From contig NW_024609880.1 in the NCBI RefSeq assembly GCF_016920785.2, forward strand, positions 32,697,152 to 32,761,151: 64,000 nt of DNA, read 5' to 3'. A program made the translations under genes and the position numbers. The DNA is from Ixodes scapularis. Lineage: Eukaryota; Arthropoda; Arachnida; Ixodida; Ixodidae. Numbering within the stretch: the stretch's first letter is position 1; each line of letters opens with the position of its first letter. Shown here one piece after another: positions 47,314-59,909 of this stretch. The notes under the pieces are model-generated. The model saw only the letters and a program-made list of their open reading frames with translations, was not told the origin of the DNA and did not search any database.

Positions 47314-47560
47314 TTCCAAAGCGGGGAAGAAAGCATGCGTGAACAGCCTTGATCAGCGCACAAGCGCGCGCTCCGTAACCTAGATTGCAGCCGCGCGCTG
47401 TGGAGCAGCTTCGAGCCTACTACTGCGTGCCAGTGCCGCTTGGGAACCATAGGAGTTACCATGCCTCACCGAACAGGCCTTGCGACAGCGAGCGCGTATC
47501 GAGTCCCGCCGTGATACGTGTAGGGTAAAGCGAGATCACGCGGCTAAAGATTGACTTACG

Positions 47561-47616
47561 ACTTGTCCGACGCGAGCAGGCAACTTCCGCGGCGCTGTCA
47601 GCTTGGGGGTGAACCG
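47561..47616 (-). repeat. Dispersed core repeat, copy 2
   Basis: Minus strand GGTTCACCCCCAAGCTGACA, then GCCGCGGAAG and GCTCG, aligning with 46066-46125 and 54092-54153. Short and diverged. Confidence 0.45.
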
Positions 47617-50330
47617 AGTCGAGCTGCGCGGTGAGAAAACGGCTCGCCGACGTGACAGAAGGAAGCACCGGGCGGTGCTGTGTCTCTCATTTGCATATTC
47701 TGAAGAGGCGAGCGAGGCTGCGCCGGGGAGTGTCCTATATCTGGGAATTTCGGAGGAACCTCAAGGTTCGTGAGAAAACGGGCGGCTTCCCTTCCCCGCA
47801 TTAAGGGTTGATTGGCGAGGCACGAACGTGATTCCCCGAAATTGTGCCACGACAACGATCGTGCCTAACGTCTCCTTTTTTGCTTCTTTTTCTTACATAT
47901 ATCCGTCTATATTTTTTGCCGCGGTGCGTCTTGATTTTGAAATTCAAACCGGTTTCTGTCAGCACCTCTAGGTCGGTTGATTATCATAGGGAGTTGCCGG
48001 CTTCCTCAAAATTTTTTTTTTATTTCATTGGTTGCTTTGCGTTATATTTCGTTTTATCCGATTTCTCCTAGTAAAATTGATAAAAAGATTTACAAAAAAA
48101 TTAATAAAAAAACACGGGAACACATTTTTCTCAAGGGTTACAGTGTGCGTCTGTCTGTATTAAATGACGAATACATAGCTCGAAGCCCCTTTAATGGGAC
48201 AAGGCGCCGTGCGGCGATAGATGGATTACTTCGAACCTTGCACTTTGTACAAAAAAAAAATAATGCAGTTTGTTTTGTTCCGTTTTGTTTTTTAAGATAA
48301 CATTTTTCGGGGAACGTGTGTGGCTTAAAGAGATGAGTAGAAAGAGAACGAAAGGTTCATTAAGTATTCATTTTCTACGCGAAAAAATAAAATCGGTAGG
48401 CATCCGCTTCATCAAAGTTTACGATGGTGTCAGATACTTGAAAGACAATATATAAAAATAGATGACCTATACAAGGAAGTTGTGCGTTATAATTCTGGCT
48501 AGAATGATGGATTGAGGTGTCTGTGACTTGGCCTACCTTTACTTACGCGCCGTCCTTTAAAAGAAAGAAGCGAAGAGAAAAAAAATAACATCATATAGAA
48601 AGCGAAGTATCACATAATGAAACGGCACTGAGGATCTTGTATTACATATTTAGAAAAAAAAAAAAAAAAAACTTTGAGTAGAACATGTGGAGTACGCATC
48701 GAAAGTTAAAGTGTTACTAGAAGAGAATGAAAAAAAAGAGAAAAAGGATGAGGTGCCAAAGCGGAAGCATTGAAGAAAATAAGACGTAAAGAAATTTGAG
48801 CAAGGGAAAGGGAGAAAGGAGGAGAGAAAGAGGATATGGTGTGAGGGTCTAATGGTGTGCGAACAACTTTTATTTTTACCCGACGTGCATTACTGCGAGC
48901 CGGCGTGGCGACCGTTGCCGGGCAACCTGCAACGATCCTTATCCCTCTGCAACACGATAATAAAAAAAAAATAAAAAAAAACATAGCGAAAAAAAATAAA
49001 TAAAAAAAACACCAAAATTCTGCTACGAAGTCGTGTCAGATGAGCTGAAAACCCGAGTAATAAGAACGCTGAAAGACGCGCAGTATTGGAAAAACCAGAA
49101 ATAAAATTTAAAAAAAAACACGGAAGTGAAGTATAGTAGCTACACGTAATACGAATTTTAATGTAGATACATCGATCGTTTTTCTTCTTTCTTCTTCTTA
49201 TTATTTTTTTTTTTTTTTTTTTGCGGGAAGGAGTAATGGTTTTGAGGATTGAGTTGTTTTGACGGTAGCACGGCTCGCGTTATTAGTTGCAGAGTTGTTT
49301 CGAGGGGGAGAAGGTGCTTGAGGAGAAAGGAAGTGGAAGAAGGGATCTCACGTGTCTGCGAAATTGGTTTTAACACGCTTCTATCTGTTTACACGCGCTC
49401 GAAAGATGAAATGTATCGAGGCGGGGTTGTTGTTGTTGTTGTTTTTTCGCCGCTAGTTGGGTTCTCATGTATTAGATGGATGATTGAAACGCCGGGTAAT
49501 CTCTAACAAGTCTTGCGCGCGCGCGCCCTTTCTTGTTGGCCACGCGATCTCGGCGGACGTCGACTTAGCTGCGAAGATTGAAAGTTCCTCCGGACCTGCC
49601 TCCATCTTATCGTTGGCGGGGGAGCAGACTCTTTGTATTCCAGTTGGCAACCTCATTCATTTCATTAGGTCGCTTTGTTTTCGAGTTAGTACCACTGAAT
49701 ATTTAATTGCAACCTTTTCGTTTCGACGGTGACGGTATGGAGTTGGCCGATATTATCAAGAATGTTATGGGAAGAAAACACAAAATATTTTACGAGGGAA
49801 TACAGCGGTACTCCGATAATACTTAATGAAACATTGGCACCGACAACGCTTGCCTAGTTGCAACCGCTGGACGCGCTCGGGCTCGGGAATTTCCCCCTTG
49901 GAATTGAGAGGGGTGGCTACCGCCACCTACAGTCGTGAACAGTCTTTGAGGTGGAGGAGACAGCCGTCTCTGCTGTCTCGCTGGGCCCGGTATCTAGGTT
50001 GCGTCGGCGGCGCAAAAGCGCGACAGTGTGGACAGCAGCACGTGCGTGCACGTGTCGCCACTGCTAGGGGAGGATTCGCTGCTGTAGGCGTGCTGTCTAA
50101 TTAAAATTTCAATTCAAATGAGTGGAGTAGAAGGCACTCTCTCGGATGTCACTAACCGCATAAGAAGCGCGTGGCCTGGCACGGCGTAGCGGGGCGAATC
50201 CAGAGCACCTCATTATCCTCCTGCAGTCAATTAGATTGAAGCATTATCCACTAAGAATGCTAAATAGCGAATCACGAAGGAAGGAGAGATTTAGCAAGTC
50301 GTGCCCCGCGTTTTTCAAGCGGTCATTGAC
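47617..50330. other. No recognised gene; homopolymers
   Basis: A+T-rich with poly-A/T runs (about 48653-48671, 48961-49011, 49205-49222) and a (GTT)n run at about 49428-49443. A GC-rich patch lies at 49830-50100. No gene family recognised. Confidence 0.4.
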
Positions 50331-50332
50331 CA

Positions 50333-50560
50333 GTGGCGTAGCCAGGGGTGGGGCTTATAAGGCGTCACCACTCCCCCTCACACACACACACAGACACACA
50401 CTTAGTCCAGTAGACCCTATGATATACATGCGTCTTGCCCGTCCCCCCACGAAAAAAATATTCTCGTCCTGCTCGGACTCGGCCGACCCGACGATATACA
50501 CAAGCATTTTGCTCCCCCCCTGTGACGTCACAACACTTAAGTCGTGACGTCACGTGTAAT
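50333..50560. repeat. Repeat-like segment with (CA)n and paired CRE motifs
   Basis: Begins AGTGGCGTAGCCAGGGGTGG, a start seen in many interspersed repeats of invertebrates. It then has a CA-rich stretch (50381-50401) and ends with two TGACGTCA octamers (50523 and 50545) in a short palindromic context. The family is not identified and the ends are uncertain. Confidence 0.35.
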
Positions 50561-53500
50561 ATGAGAGGAAGTAGAGCCGAAGTACAGCCAAAGTACAGCT
50601 TGTTCCCGACAGGTGACAAGAAATTTGATGCTCTGAAATCAAAACAAAATTAGCTGATACCAGCGATAAAAAAACAATAAATATAAAAAATACCGCTTTT
50701 TTTAAGTTCTTCCGCTTTACTTTTAAGTTAAACAATATATGATGTCACCCAACCGGGGAACGCGAGAAAATTGGAACGCGTTGCTTTGGAATAATCTTTA
50801 TTTGCTGTTGTATGAATAGAAACAACACGCTGGGAACAAACAGCCATAAAGAAACATAATGCTGGGAAGAATAAAGCCTGGGGATTCCGAAAGTGCGTTT
50901 AGATTGCGTAGCTCCAACTTCGGTGCAGCTGCCCTTCGGGGTTTGTGAATTCTCTTACTGCGTCGCGATCCTCGGTGACTGAAACGAGAGCTGGCCGCAT
51001 ACCGGGATTCTATTCCCAGACAGAAAGAGTCTGCTTCCTGGGTGCGTCAGCCACTGAGCATCTCTGACTCATCCTTTCGCCGCGGGTGTTTGGACAGGAC
51101 GCCGGATTAGGTCTGCTAATCCCACAAGGCAGAGGCAGCCGACAGCTCTCCCGGCGGAACAAGAAGCCATGTCTCCTTTCAATTTGCCATTCCCGCGGAA
51201 GGCCGTCAGACTGCGCGTGAAACTGCATTGCTGGCGAGATTGAGGGACTGTTTTGTTGCTCCGCTGCACCGTCCCGCCTCAGCGCGGGCGTAATCCGTCC
51301 GGCAGAATCTCGAGATAAGCCCACTCCTCGGTGCGCCGCAATGTCCCTTCGTCGCCTATTGTGACAGAGAAACGCATCGGATTGGTCCTCGTCGCAATGT
51401 TGAAGATTTGAAAAGAGTGGCATTAAAGATTATGTTCTTGAAAGTCAATTCTTTGCTGTTTAAGATTTACTCTTAACGTCTCGGTGACGGAAAAGGCGAG
51501 AGAGAAGCAAATTACTCGATAGGAAGTAATAGTTCAAAATAGAGGATTTTGTAAAGTAGCTCGCTTGATTTCTCGTCCCTGCCACATGTTGATTGTAAAT
51601 CGGCTTACCAATGCCTCTATTGCATTATTAAAATATATTTATTGTATTAGATAAGAAGTAGAAAAAGAGAAATATAAGCTTTCGCCTGCAGGTCGGGCTG
51701 CGTTTGGAGAATGAGAAGATTTATTTTACAACACGGTCCAATCGCCGACTTGTCTTCTCACGACAAATCGTCGTTAGCCTGATTTCGTTGGCCTTACTTC
51801 TTAATGCAAGAATACACACTAAAAAAGTGTTTAAACACCATAGTTTTGGAAGGAGAAACAGCACAGCGAAATATATTTTACACCGTTGAAGTAAAATACA
51901 AACTTACTTCGACAACTGTAGCAACGGCGGCTTGAATAGGGATTCGCCCTAATGTTAATAACAAAAACGCCAAACGGGAAGGTTGCACTGTATGCATTTA
52001 TAATAATTCCTCCGAAAAACCAGACTACTTAAAAATATGTCCTGAAAAATGTTAGTTACCAAGCAATAATTTTGTAATCATATATGTTTATGTTTTGCCC
52101 TAAATTTGACAAGACGAATAGCTATTATAGCGCCGCGTAAATGAGATTTTCGCTGCGCGTCAAAAAATCACAGTTGGTCTAAATTCGTCTCGAGTTTCAA
52201 CCTGAGGTGTGCAAAATATTGTTTTATTATTTCATTAGAACACAAGCGACAATCACCAACGTCAAATAATTCAAAATGGCCTTATTTGAGCTACAATTTT
52301 AAATAAAAAAACAATAACAAAATTTCTACTGCTGGAAGGGTGCTTTTGAGTAAACGTTAGGTTTTCTGGTGTTAGCATTTTTTTTCTATTCTTTTTTTTT
52401 ATTAGCCAGTTTGTAATCGACTGAATTAATTTAGTCAATCTGAGAAACTGTTCCGGTTTAATTGTTTCATGTTTGGCGTTGGTAACATAAACAAATTATA
52501 ACTAATACAAACTGCGATTATTGAGGTATATCTGAGCAGCCAGTGTACGACATTACCGGCTCTGCTTCGGTCGGTCTCTTTTCGCGGAATATGATAGATA
52601 TGAGTCGTTGCTCATACCCCGGGGAACTATCGCCCGAAAACACCAGCAACGGAATCCCTTTTCAAAGTTACGCCGCGCACTCCTTGGTTTCGATTTTGGT
52701 CGAAAAGGCGGGATAATATAGAACATAAAACAAAACAAGCCAGCTCATGAAATCAAGAACTGCGCACTAGTATTCCATCATTAATCGAGTTTCGCCGTAA
52801 TTTTTTTTTGTTCAAGACTGCAGGAAAATATGTGGCCACAATTACAAAAGCGGTTTTAATATTTTATTAGAATGGGCGGTAAGGTTTAAACGGAACCTCT
52901 TTTTTTAAGAGAAACACCAAAATATCAATATTAGAAAACGTGGGCTTTTTTTTTTTTTTTTTTGCTTTGTCGTTCTATTTCTATTTCAGTTTTTGAAGCT
53001 AAGAGCAGGCATGAGCACGAGCGTTATTTAACCTAAAATACTAAAAGTTCGCGAAGCTTTCTGGTTCGCTAATATTACGCTTTGATTATCAGCAACGGTT
53101 AAACAGAGCAAGTTTCTGTAATCGCACCGTAAAAAATATATATGTATAAATATAAAAAATAAATAAATTTGTTAGATATCTAGGTTTGATTCGCACAAGT
53201 AGTATCAATTACATTGTTCTACTGAAAACTCGACTAAAAGGCTCTTTTCGCGCACAAAAATGCCTAAACCATAATCGCGCGTACTCTGCTTGTATCTCAA
53301 GATCACAAAACACGGAGTTTTGATAATATCTTCGGTAATCTATAGGACTAACGTTATTGCGTATACGCTGAAACACTGTACCACGGCCGCTGGATCAAAA
53401 CAAGGTACGGCCCATCCTCACGTCGGCCGCCGCACATTGGCGAAAGCGAGATTGATTAGTTTTCACTACCGGCAGCGTAGTAGCCGTGTACTCTCCGGGC

Positions 53501-54091
53501 GATTCCGGGGACGCGCGCTTCTGAGCCGCAGCGGAGAGATAATGTTCAGCGGAGAGATACCGCGGCACAATTGAACTACGGAACCTGACATTTTTTAGCT
53601 GTCATCGATTGGTAGCGCTTGATGGTCGTCCCGGGTACAAGGCGTGCCTCGCCGTTTGCGGCGTAATTGGCAGGCCGCGCATCTGCTTTTCAGATGGAGC
53701 GGACGTGATAGTACGTACCAAACTCTGCATCTGAAAGAGAGTACCCCCGAGGTGGAAACGATCTGAGCAAGAATAATTTGACTTCCACCTGAGATCGCGG
53801 CCTCTAGGCAACTGGCGTGTCGCTCTCCGCTAAACCATTATTGTGTATATATTAAACGTCGGGTATTCACCCTTGCGGTGTGTACGATCACGTCTGGGAG
53901 CAACTGTTGACATCTGTTTCTTCTACTGACTGCTAACCCCTGGTTAGCTCAGCTGTTACATTGCGTTCACCCCTAGGCTGACAATACAGTAAGAACGGCG
54001 CCATTGCGTTACCAACCGGCTCACTTTCATCACATATCTTCGATCTCTGCGCGTTGCAATGACTGGGAGCGTGATCAGGTGGCGAAAGTTG
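50561..54091. other. No recognised gene
   Basis: Largely A+T-rich. A minus-strand open frame of 137 codons (51423-51010) and GC-rich patches at 52550-52700 and 53370-53820 show no recognisable domain. A poly-T run is at about 52948-52963. Confidence 0.4.
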
Positions 54092-54153
54092 AACGGCTGA
54101 CTGGTCCATCGAGCACGCCGCTTCAAAGGCACTGTCAGCTTAGGCGTGAACGT
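54092..54153 (-). repeat. Dispersed core repeat, copy 3
   Basis: Minus strand ACGTTCACGCCTAAGCTGAC, then GCGTGCTCGATGGACCAGTC. Closest to the copy at 46066-46125. No tRNA-like head is visible beside this copy. Confidence 0.55.
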
Positions 54154-55195
54154 GGTTTAGACTACCGTGTCTAGTCTTGGTGAGGCCCCGAAATTGATGC
54201 CCGCACCACGCTGGCCTTTTTAATTGGTAAACCAGTCCCCTATAGGAGGAGAATAGCGCCCCACCGTACTAGTCGATTTACTCTCACAATCTCTGCTTCG
54301 GACAAGTCTGTTCACACATTGGCAACGTTTAAGTTCCCAACAACCAAAATGACAAAAATGACCAGAACACCGGAACAACCGTGACTCAATATTGCTTCGT
54401 GAAGCTACCTCTTGCACCGCATGCCACGTTCTGTACGTTGAACACTTGTCCCGGTGACTTTGTAGTCTTTTAGGTTGCTCCGAGCGCAACCGACACAAAT
54501 GTGTGAAACAGCCTCGCAAGTGACAACAAAGGAGACAATACAGCCGCTTTGCGAGGACAAGGAAGGAAAAGTTTCATGTGCATGACCGCAGCAAGGCGTC
54601 GGGTAAATCCATCGAAAAGAAGAGCGTGGCCAATACGTAGCAGACAAACTCTCGGAAATCGAAAGAGACAGCAGGAGCGAACAAGTGCGGTCTTCTAAAT
54701 GGGTATTAGAGAAGTCTCCCTCTTTCATCCCTTATTCATCTGAAGTATATAGGGAAGACTAGCCTTCTTTTTGAGGGTGAGGAGGGGTCACTACTTCCCC
54801 CATCCCCATTTAGGGAGCCGTGCTTCATACAAGGGATCCCGGTGGCTTTCCTTGTTTTTCCCTGTTGGCTCAGGATGCCCGCAAGAGAGCCACTGCGTCT
54901 GCTTATTGGACAAGTGGGAAGCCTCGTCGGGGATTCTATCCCCTGTCGATGGGGAACGAGGAATTGAGGGGAAAAAGGCGGCTCGGGTGGATGGGGGCTA
55001 GAGCATTGACTCGCTGTGCTGGTTGTGATAGTGAATACGGGGACAAAGAAATTTGCGGAACAGAGGCAATACGGAGTTTTCGTAGGCCGTGTTTCCCCCT
55101 CCGATAGGCTCTCCACATCGAAGACGTCACTACAGGACATGGACGCCGCTGACCTTGTGTGCCAATCTCCGGATGACGTAGCGGATTGCGGAGAG
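54154..55195. other. No recognised gene
   Basis: Open frames on both strands (minus 55215-54736, 159 codons) are not recognisable. Cys/His-rich stretches near 54400-54540 on the minus strand do not form a clear zinc finger. Confidence 0.35.
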
Positions 55196-55888
55196 CAGTG
55201 GTCTCCAAACGTCATGGCTAAGGGGCTGGATTGGGGACCTATCGAAAACTCGGAGGCCGGAAAGTGGTTACCAATATAAATGAAAAAGTACTAAAAAAAT
55301 AGGTTGCATTAAGCATTAAATAGAGAAATTTATAGTAGAGCAAAATAATCGTAAGGCGAATGAATACATATTCTTCATTTATTCGAGTAATTTTTGGCTA
55401 AATATGACGTTAAAAAATAATTGTGACCAAGACATTTTACCAGACTTAAATAAAAGCGCACATGAACTTCGGCATATTCATACAGGGCAGAGAACTAAAG
55501 AGAATGGTAAGTCTGCTGATGATAATATGCGAGGGTTATGACACAGGACACCAGGCCCCATATTTATGAGAACGCCAGAAACTTCCATCCTAATTACACA
55601 GACATGAAGCAGGAAACTACGAATATTAATACTGAGGATGACAATGGAAGTATTATGGCGAGGGATCCCGCGGTTTTTTGCAGTTTTTTCTCATTCTTTC
55701 TGGTATCTACGTTTATGCTTTTAACGTGTGAGTCGCGGTCGCAATTTTTTTTATGCGCTCTTATTTTTAGCATTTGTAGCAGCGGGATACGGGCCGGGCG
55801 CGTGGAAAGACAGCTTTTATCTGTGGGCTGGACGGAACGTCTCCGGCTGGCCGGATATGGACCGCGGGCCGGGATTTGGAGACCCCTG
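55196..55888. mobile_element. Non-autonomous hAT-like element, 693 bp
   Basis: The left end CAGTGGTCTCCAAACGTC and the right end, reverse-complemented CAGGGGTCTCCAAATCCC, are inverted repeats of hAT style. Adjacent 8-mers GCGGAGAG (55188-55195) and ACGTAGAG (55889-55896) agree at 6 of 8 positions, possibly a decayed target duplication. The right subterminal region has GGCCCGCGGTCCATATCCGG on the minus strand. No transposase inside. Confidence 0.7.
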
Positions 55889-57268
55889 ACGTAGAGCATT
55901 GCGAAACCGAGAAAACGATCAACGAAAGTGTCCTAATCACTTTGTTGTACACTCATTGCCCTTGACGTTGTTATAGAGACAAACCTGAGTTCTTTTTACG
56001 TGAGCTTCAAGAAGAGTCTCACTTCTGACGTGGATATATATATTTTAAAAAAATTCATAGCTAATTGCTCGGCAATTGTGCTGCAGGTGAAACCTGTGGT
56101 TTCATTCCGATCCCTCTGTGGTTGACGTCTCCACTCTCGGCGCGCTCCGTCGGTGAGTTTTGCGACTGGTTTAACGTGTGTCATGTACATTCGATAGCAA
56201 TTTCTGAAATTGAGATACCGGCGCTAACCCGTGATTTAAACCCCTGGCGCTCTCCCAGAACCTGTATCAGCAAATCAGCGTCGAGCCAGGGGGTGAGAAG
56301 TCATCACCTGACTCAGCCAAGAGGCATCAAGTTAATCGGCGGCTTCACTTTTCGGCTTCACAAATTTTTTTACCCCCTTCCCCCCTTTGACAATCAAATT
56401 ACGTTTCACGTGAAAAAAACAAAGATCATGTAAAACGCCGTTAAACGTTTACTGATAGTTACGGGCAGGCACAGAATTTTTAACGCGTTTCAAAACCAAG
56501 GTGTCGTCGTTCCCTGCCATCTTCCTGAAATCGCACACATTGATCGCTTACAGAAAAATGGTCAGTGTTAGTTTTCACATTTCTGAGTGAGGCAATGTAC
56601 ATTAGGTTACCTCTAAAGTATTCATAGTAAAAAAACAATAAACGAACGTTATTGAAAAACATATCAGAGGTATCTGTTTAACGTCTTGGGCATCCTTGTG
56701 TGTTTGTTGGAGCTTTTGAAACACACCTAGACAACCGAGATACTCCAAGGCGTATTCACCGTCTTTGCGGTTTATATGGTTAGTGTTCATTTATAGTGGT
56801 TCTAGAGTGTACATAATCTTCGTATTAGCTTAAAGATGTGAGCATAACTTCTCAAGTGTGCGATTGTACGGACCTAGCTGGTGAGATGTAACTATAGTCT
56901 GTGACAGGTTAAGTTGCAGTAGATGCTCCGCCTCCAGCTTGAGCTTTTCGCCTTTCATAACAGTTCGTCGCACGCGCAATCAAAACACAGAGGAAGACAA
57001 TGAGTGCATCCTATAGGCGGAGCTTTAGCGACTCCGACAAAACCTTTGTTTTAAGCCTCTTAAGCCTCTATGACAGGCAGCGCAGCAGCAGGACTGGCGG
57101 TCGTAAGCAACTTAAAAGCTGGTACTGTCAGTCGCAACGCACTCGAACGCAAATTTATGAACTTGCAGCCTTTTAGTGTGTCACCGATATAGTTATATTG
57201 TAGCAATGCGACGGCGCGCTGCGTCCGTCTACAATATGGAGTACTCTACGCACATGTATATTATATAT
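55889..57268. other. No recognised gene
   Basis: Mixed A+T-rich sequence without recognisable frames, tails or element ends. Confidence 0.4.
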
Positions 57269-57662
57269 CAAGGGTTGCCAAACTGCGGCCCTTCGCGGGT
57301 TGAAGTGCGACTCGCGGCTACCTGGTAAGGGTGCCCCCCTTCCCCTCTTGTACAACAAAACAGAACAAAAAGTTCCAAAATTTAAAGAAAATATAAATAT
57401 AAAGCTCACAGTCTGCGGCATTGTACTACACTAAGTACATACGGCTGGACTGCTTTCTGACACATTGATGTGTCCAGCGGCACCGTTTCCTCCACTGTCA
57501 GTGATGTGATTGCTGCGCCAATTGCGCCAAACTGCGCCTAGGGGCTAACCCTGCTACATCCTGCTACATTTTACCAAAATATGGGTAATCTGCGCCAAGC
57601 CTGCGCCCAAGGGCCGATTTCGGTCGCCTTTCAAGACCGCAACTAAACTGAGAACCACAATT
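57269..57662. mobile_element. Possible hAT-like fragment
   Basis: Starts CAAGGGTTGCCAAACTGCGG and ends with ACTGAGAACCACAATTG, whose reverse complement resembles hAT ends of the CAGTGGTTCTCA type. The two ends agree only partly and no target duplication is visible, so this may be one decayed element or two. Confidence 0.35.
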
Positions 57663-57761
57663 GGGCATGCGTGAGCTAGGTGGCGCAAGCGGCCTCCTCA
57701 CACTAGAGTTCCTGTATGTAGCTACCTACGGTAGCAGAGTTGCGCATTCAGCCTCGGCGGG

Positions 57762-58020
57762 TAACCGTAGCGCCGGCTTTCCTGCACGCCCTGGATGCTT
57801 TGCTCCCCACGTGACTAAATTTGGCGAATAGCGGCGCTGCGCGCGCCGCCGCGCATGGAAAACAGAAAAAGAGAAGGAGGCGAAAGCAGGGAAACATACG
57901 CCGGGGCGCGAGCAACGTCGGCGGAGCGACCGTAAAGGTGGCTTTCTTGCACGGCACCGGATGCTTTGCTCCTCACGTGATAAATCTCGGCGAATAGCGG
58001 AGTGGCGGCGCGGGGAAAAC
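57762..58020. repeat. Direct duplication, period ~167 bp
   Basis: Block 57762-57851 (GGATGCTTTGCTCCCCACGT, then GGCGAATAGCGG and GGAAAAC) recurs at 57930-58020 (GGATGCTTTGCTCCTCACGT, GGCGAATAGCGG, GGAAAAC). Both copies carry a CACGTGA motif. The spacer is purine-rich. Confidence 0.75.
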
Positions 58021-58736
58021 AAATGCACAACTTTGCTCCCCCTTCGGGGGAGCGTATCGAGGAACTCTACCTAACACAAAGTACCCCGCGTCAATCGTCC
58101 ATAACCACCCCCCCCCCCCCCAACCCCCCCACCCCCTCTCTTGTATGGTTTTTCCCGCCGTCTCGCGTTTAGCGCCCTCGTCGTCTCAGGAATATCTTTT
58201 TTCTAATTTTTTCAACGATAGATGCGGACAGTGCGGACGCTCCGACGCTAGTGTGCCGGGTGCCAGGAATGCCGTTATGCTGTGAAACAAAACCACGTTT
58301 TTGCACGGCGAGAGTTAGTTTATGAGCTGAAACGCTCGCGCTACCACAATCACTGGTCGCGCGACGTCGGGTGTTGTCGTCCCCACGTCGCTACAGATAT
58401 GGCGCTTTCTAAACGTATTCATCGACATTCCTGTCTTTGTTTATATCATACTCTAATACAAAAATCCCTCTTTGACTCAATGACTGCTTATCGAAATATT
58501 AATTACGTAGGTTTCTCTCGGTGGGCTTTCTTTCGAGAGAACCCCGGTACGTGAAAAATCTGCCGCGAAAGAAAGTTGGTGAAGAGAAGAGAGCTAAAGC
58601 AAAGAAAGCTGTGTCTGTACGCTGAACCCGCACAGCGCGCTTGTTCGTCTCGAGTTCAGTCGTTGCACAAAGTGCTCCAAGAACTTTTTGACCCTGGCTC
58701 GCGCTGTCATGCATCCATGCGCTCAGGTTCTTTTTT

Positions 58737-58771
<35 letters not shown>

Positions 58772-59145
58772 AGCTTGTTCTCGCCTTCCGGCCTGGCAAG
58801 CACGCGCCGCTGGACTGTTTTTTTTTTTTTTTGTCGTATGCTGGACAGTTACATTTTGCATACTATGACTACGACAGAGGCACCAGCCGGGACGCTTTCA
58901 ATTCATTGTTTTACGTTTGCTTACTTTTGATGAAAATCTGGCACGTCGGGAACCAGTAAAACAGTAGCATGCGTTCTTTTCAGAATTGCTCGGCAACGCC
59001 TACAATACACTTGTGGGATGTCTCAGCAGTAAAAACACAAACAGCGAGTTCCGTCAGAACACAGCACAAGGTGCCTTTCGTTTGTCTACCACTTAAAACA
59101 AATATTTTTAGTTTTCTAAGAATATCTGCTCTAAAAGCCACTTTT
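58021..59145. repeat. No gene; poly-C and (TG)n tracts
   Basis: A poly-C-rich run (about 58108-58135), a (TG)n run (58740-58769) and a poly-T run (58819-58832) occur in otherwise unassigned sequence. Confidence 0.5.
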
Positions 59146-59270
59146 GCTGCTCCGAAACACTCTTCTGGCTGCTCCAAAACACTGTTCTGGCTGCTCCAAA
59201 ACACTGTTCTGGCTGCTCCAAAGGCCACTTTCGCTGCTCCAAAACACTGTTTTGGCTGCTCCAAAAGGTG
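59146..59270. repeat. 22-bp minisatellite, ~5 units
   Basis: Units start CTGCTCCAAAACACTGTTCT and are 22 bp long. Two are identical; others differ (ACTCTTCTGG, or a GGCCACTTTCG variant). The array is translatable in several frames but that is a property of the repeat, not evidence of a gene. Confidence 0.9.
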
Positions 59271-59909
59271 CTCCGAAATGGCTTAGGCCAATCACATCAC
59301 TGCACTGTTCTAAAAATAATTCCGAACTGTATACGCATAACAGACGTCAGGGGCAGTGACTGGACGAAGAGCCATGCATTAATTTTTTTCTTTGTGGTTT
59401 AAGAAAAGTTCCGCTGCCTGCTATTATTTGGTGCAGTCGACAGTTCCACTTTTCCCCGCTGGAAAGGACTGCCCCCTCCATATCGTTTCTTTTAAAAAAA
59501 GAAAGACCCCCCCCCCTTTTTTTTTTAGGTTTTCTGAATTTTTGTAGTTTTGTCTGCGGCTCTATTCCCATGTAACTCTGGCCACCCCTGCGATATATTA
59601 TCCTATTAAACTCTCTTTTACTTTATGTGCTTGTGTCGAAACCCCGGCAGTTCAGAACCCTAGCTGCCTAGCAACCTTTGAGCGACCCAACCAAACGCAT
59701 TTTCAGTCAAATTAATCACCCAATGTAGAAAAACAAAATTCAATCTGCGTCGGTAAACAAACGTTAGGTTTAATTCTATATTATCTCGAGAACGTTACCT
59801 CATCCTTTGAATATAATTCGGCAGTATAAATTATTCTGGTCTTCAGTTGAACGCGGTCATTATATGGACTCATGGCGACAAAAATGAACTAAGGAACGGA
59901 GGGATTTTT
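59271..59909. other. No recognised gene; possible hAT end
   Basis: On the minus strand from about 59590 the sequence CAGGGGTGGCCAGAGTTACA resembles a hAT-type terminus, but no partner end was found. Confidence 0.35.

Noticed and set aside
51010..51423. 137-codon minus frame in a GC-rich patch
   Set aside because: No recognisable motif, no splice-framed neighbours, composition alone explains the length.
59146..59286. Repetitive Ala/Pro/Lys protein from the 22-bp minisatellite
   Set aside because: Open in several frames because of the repeat; no start context or flanking exons.
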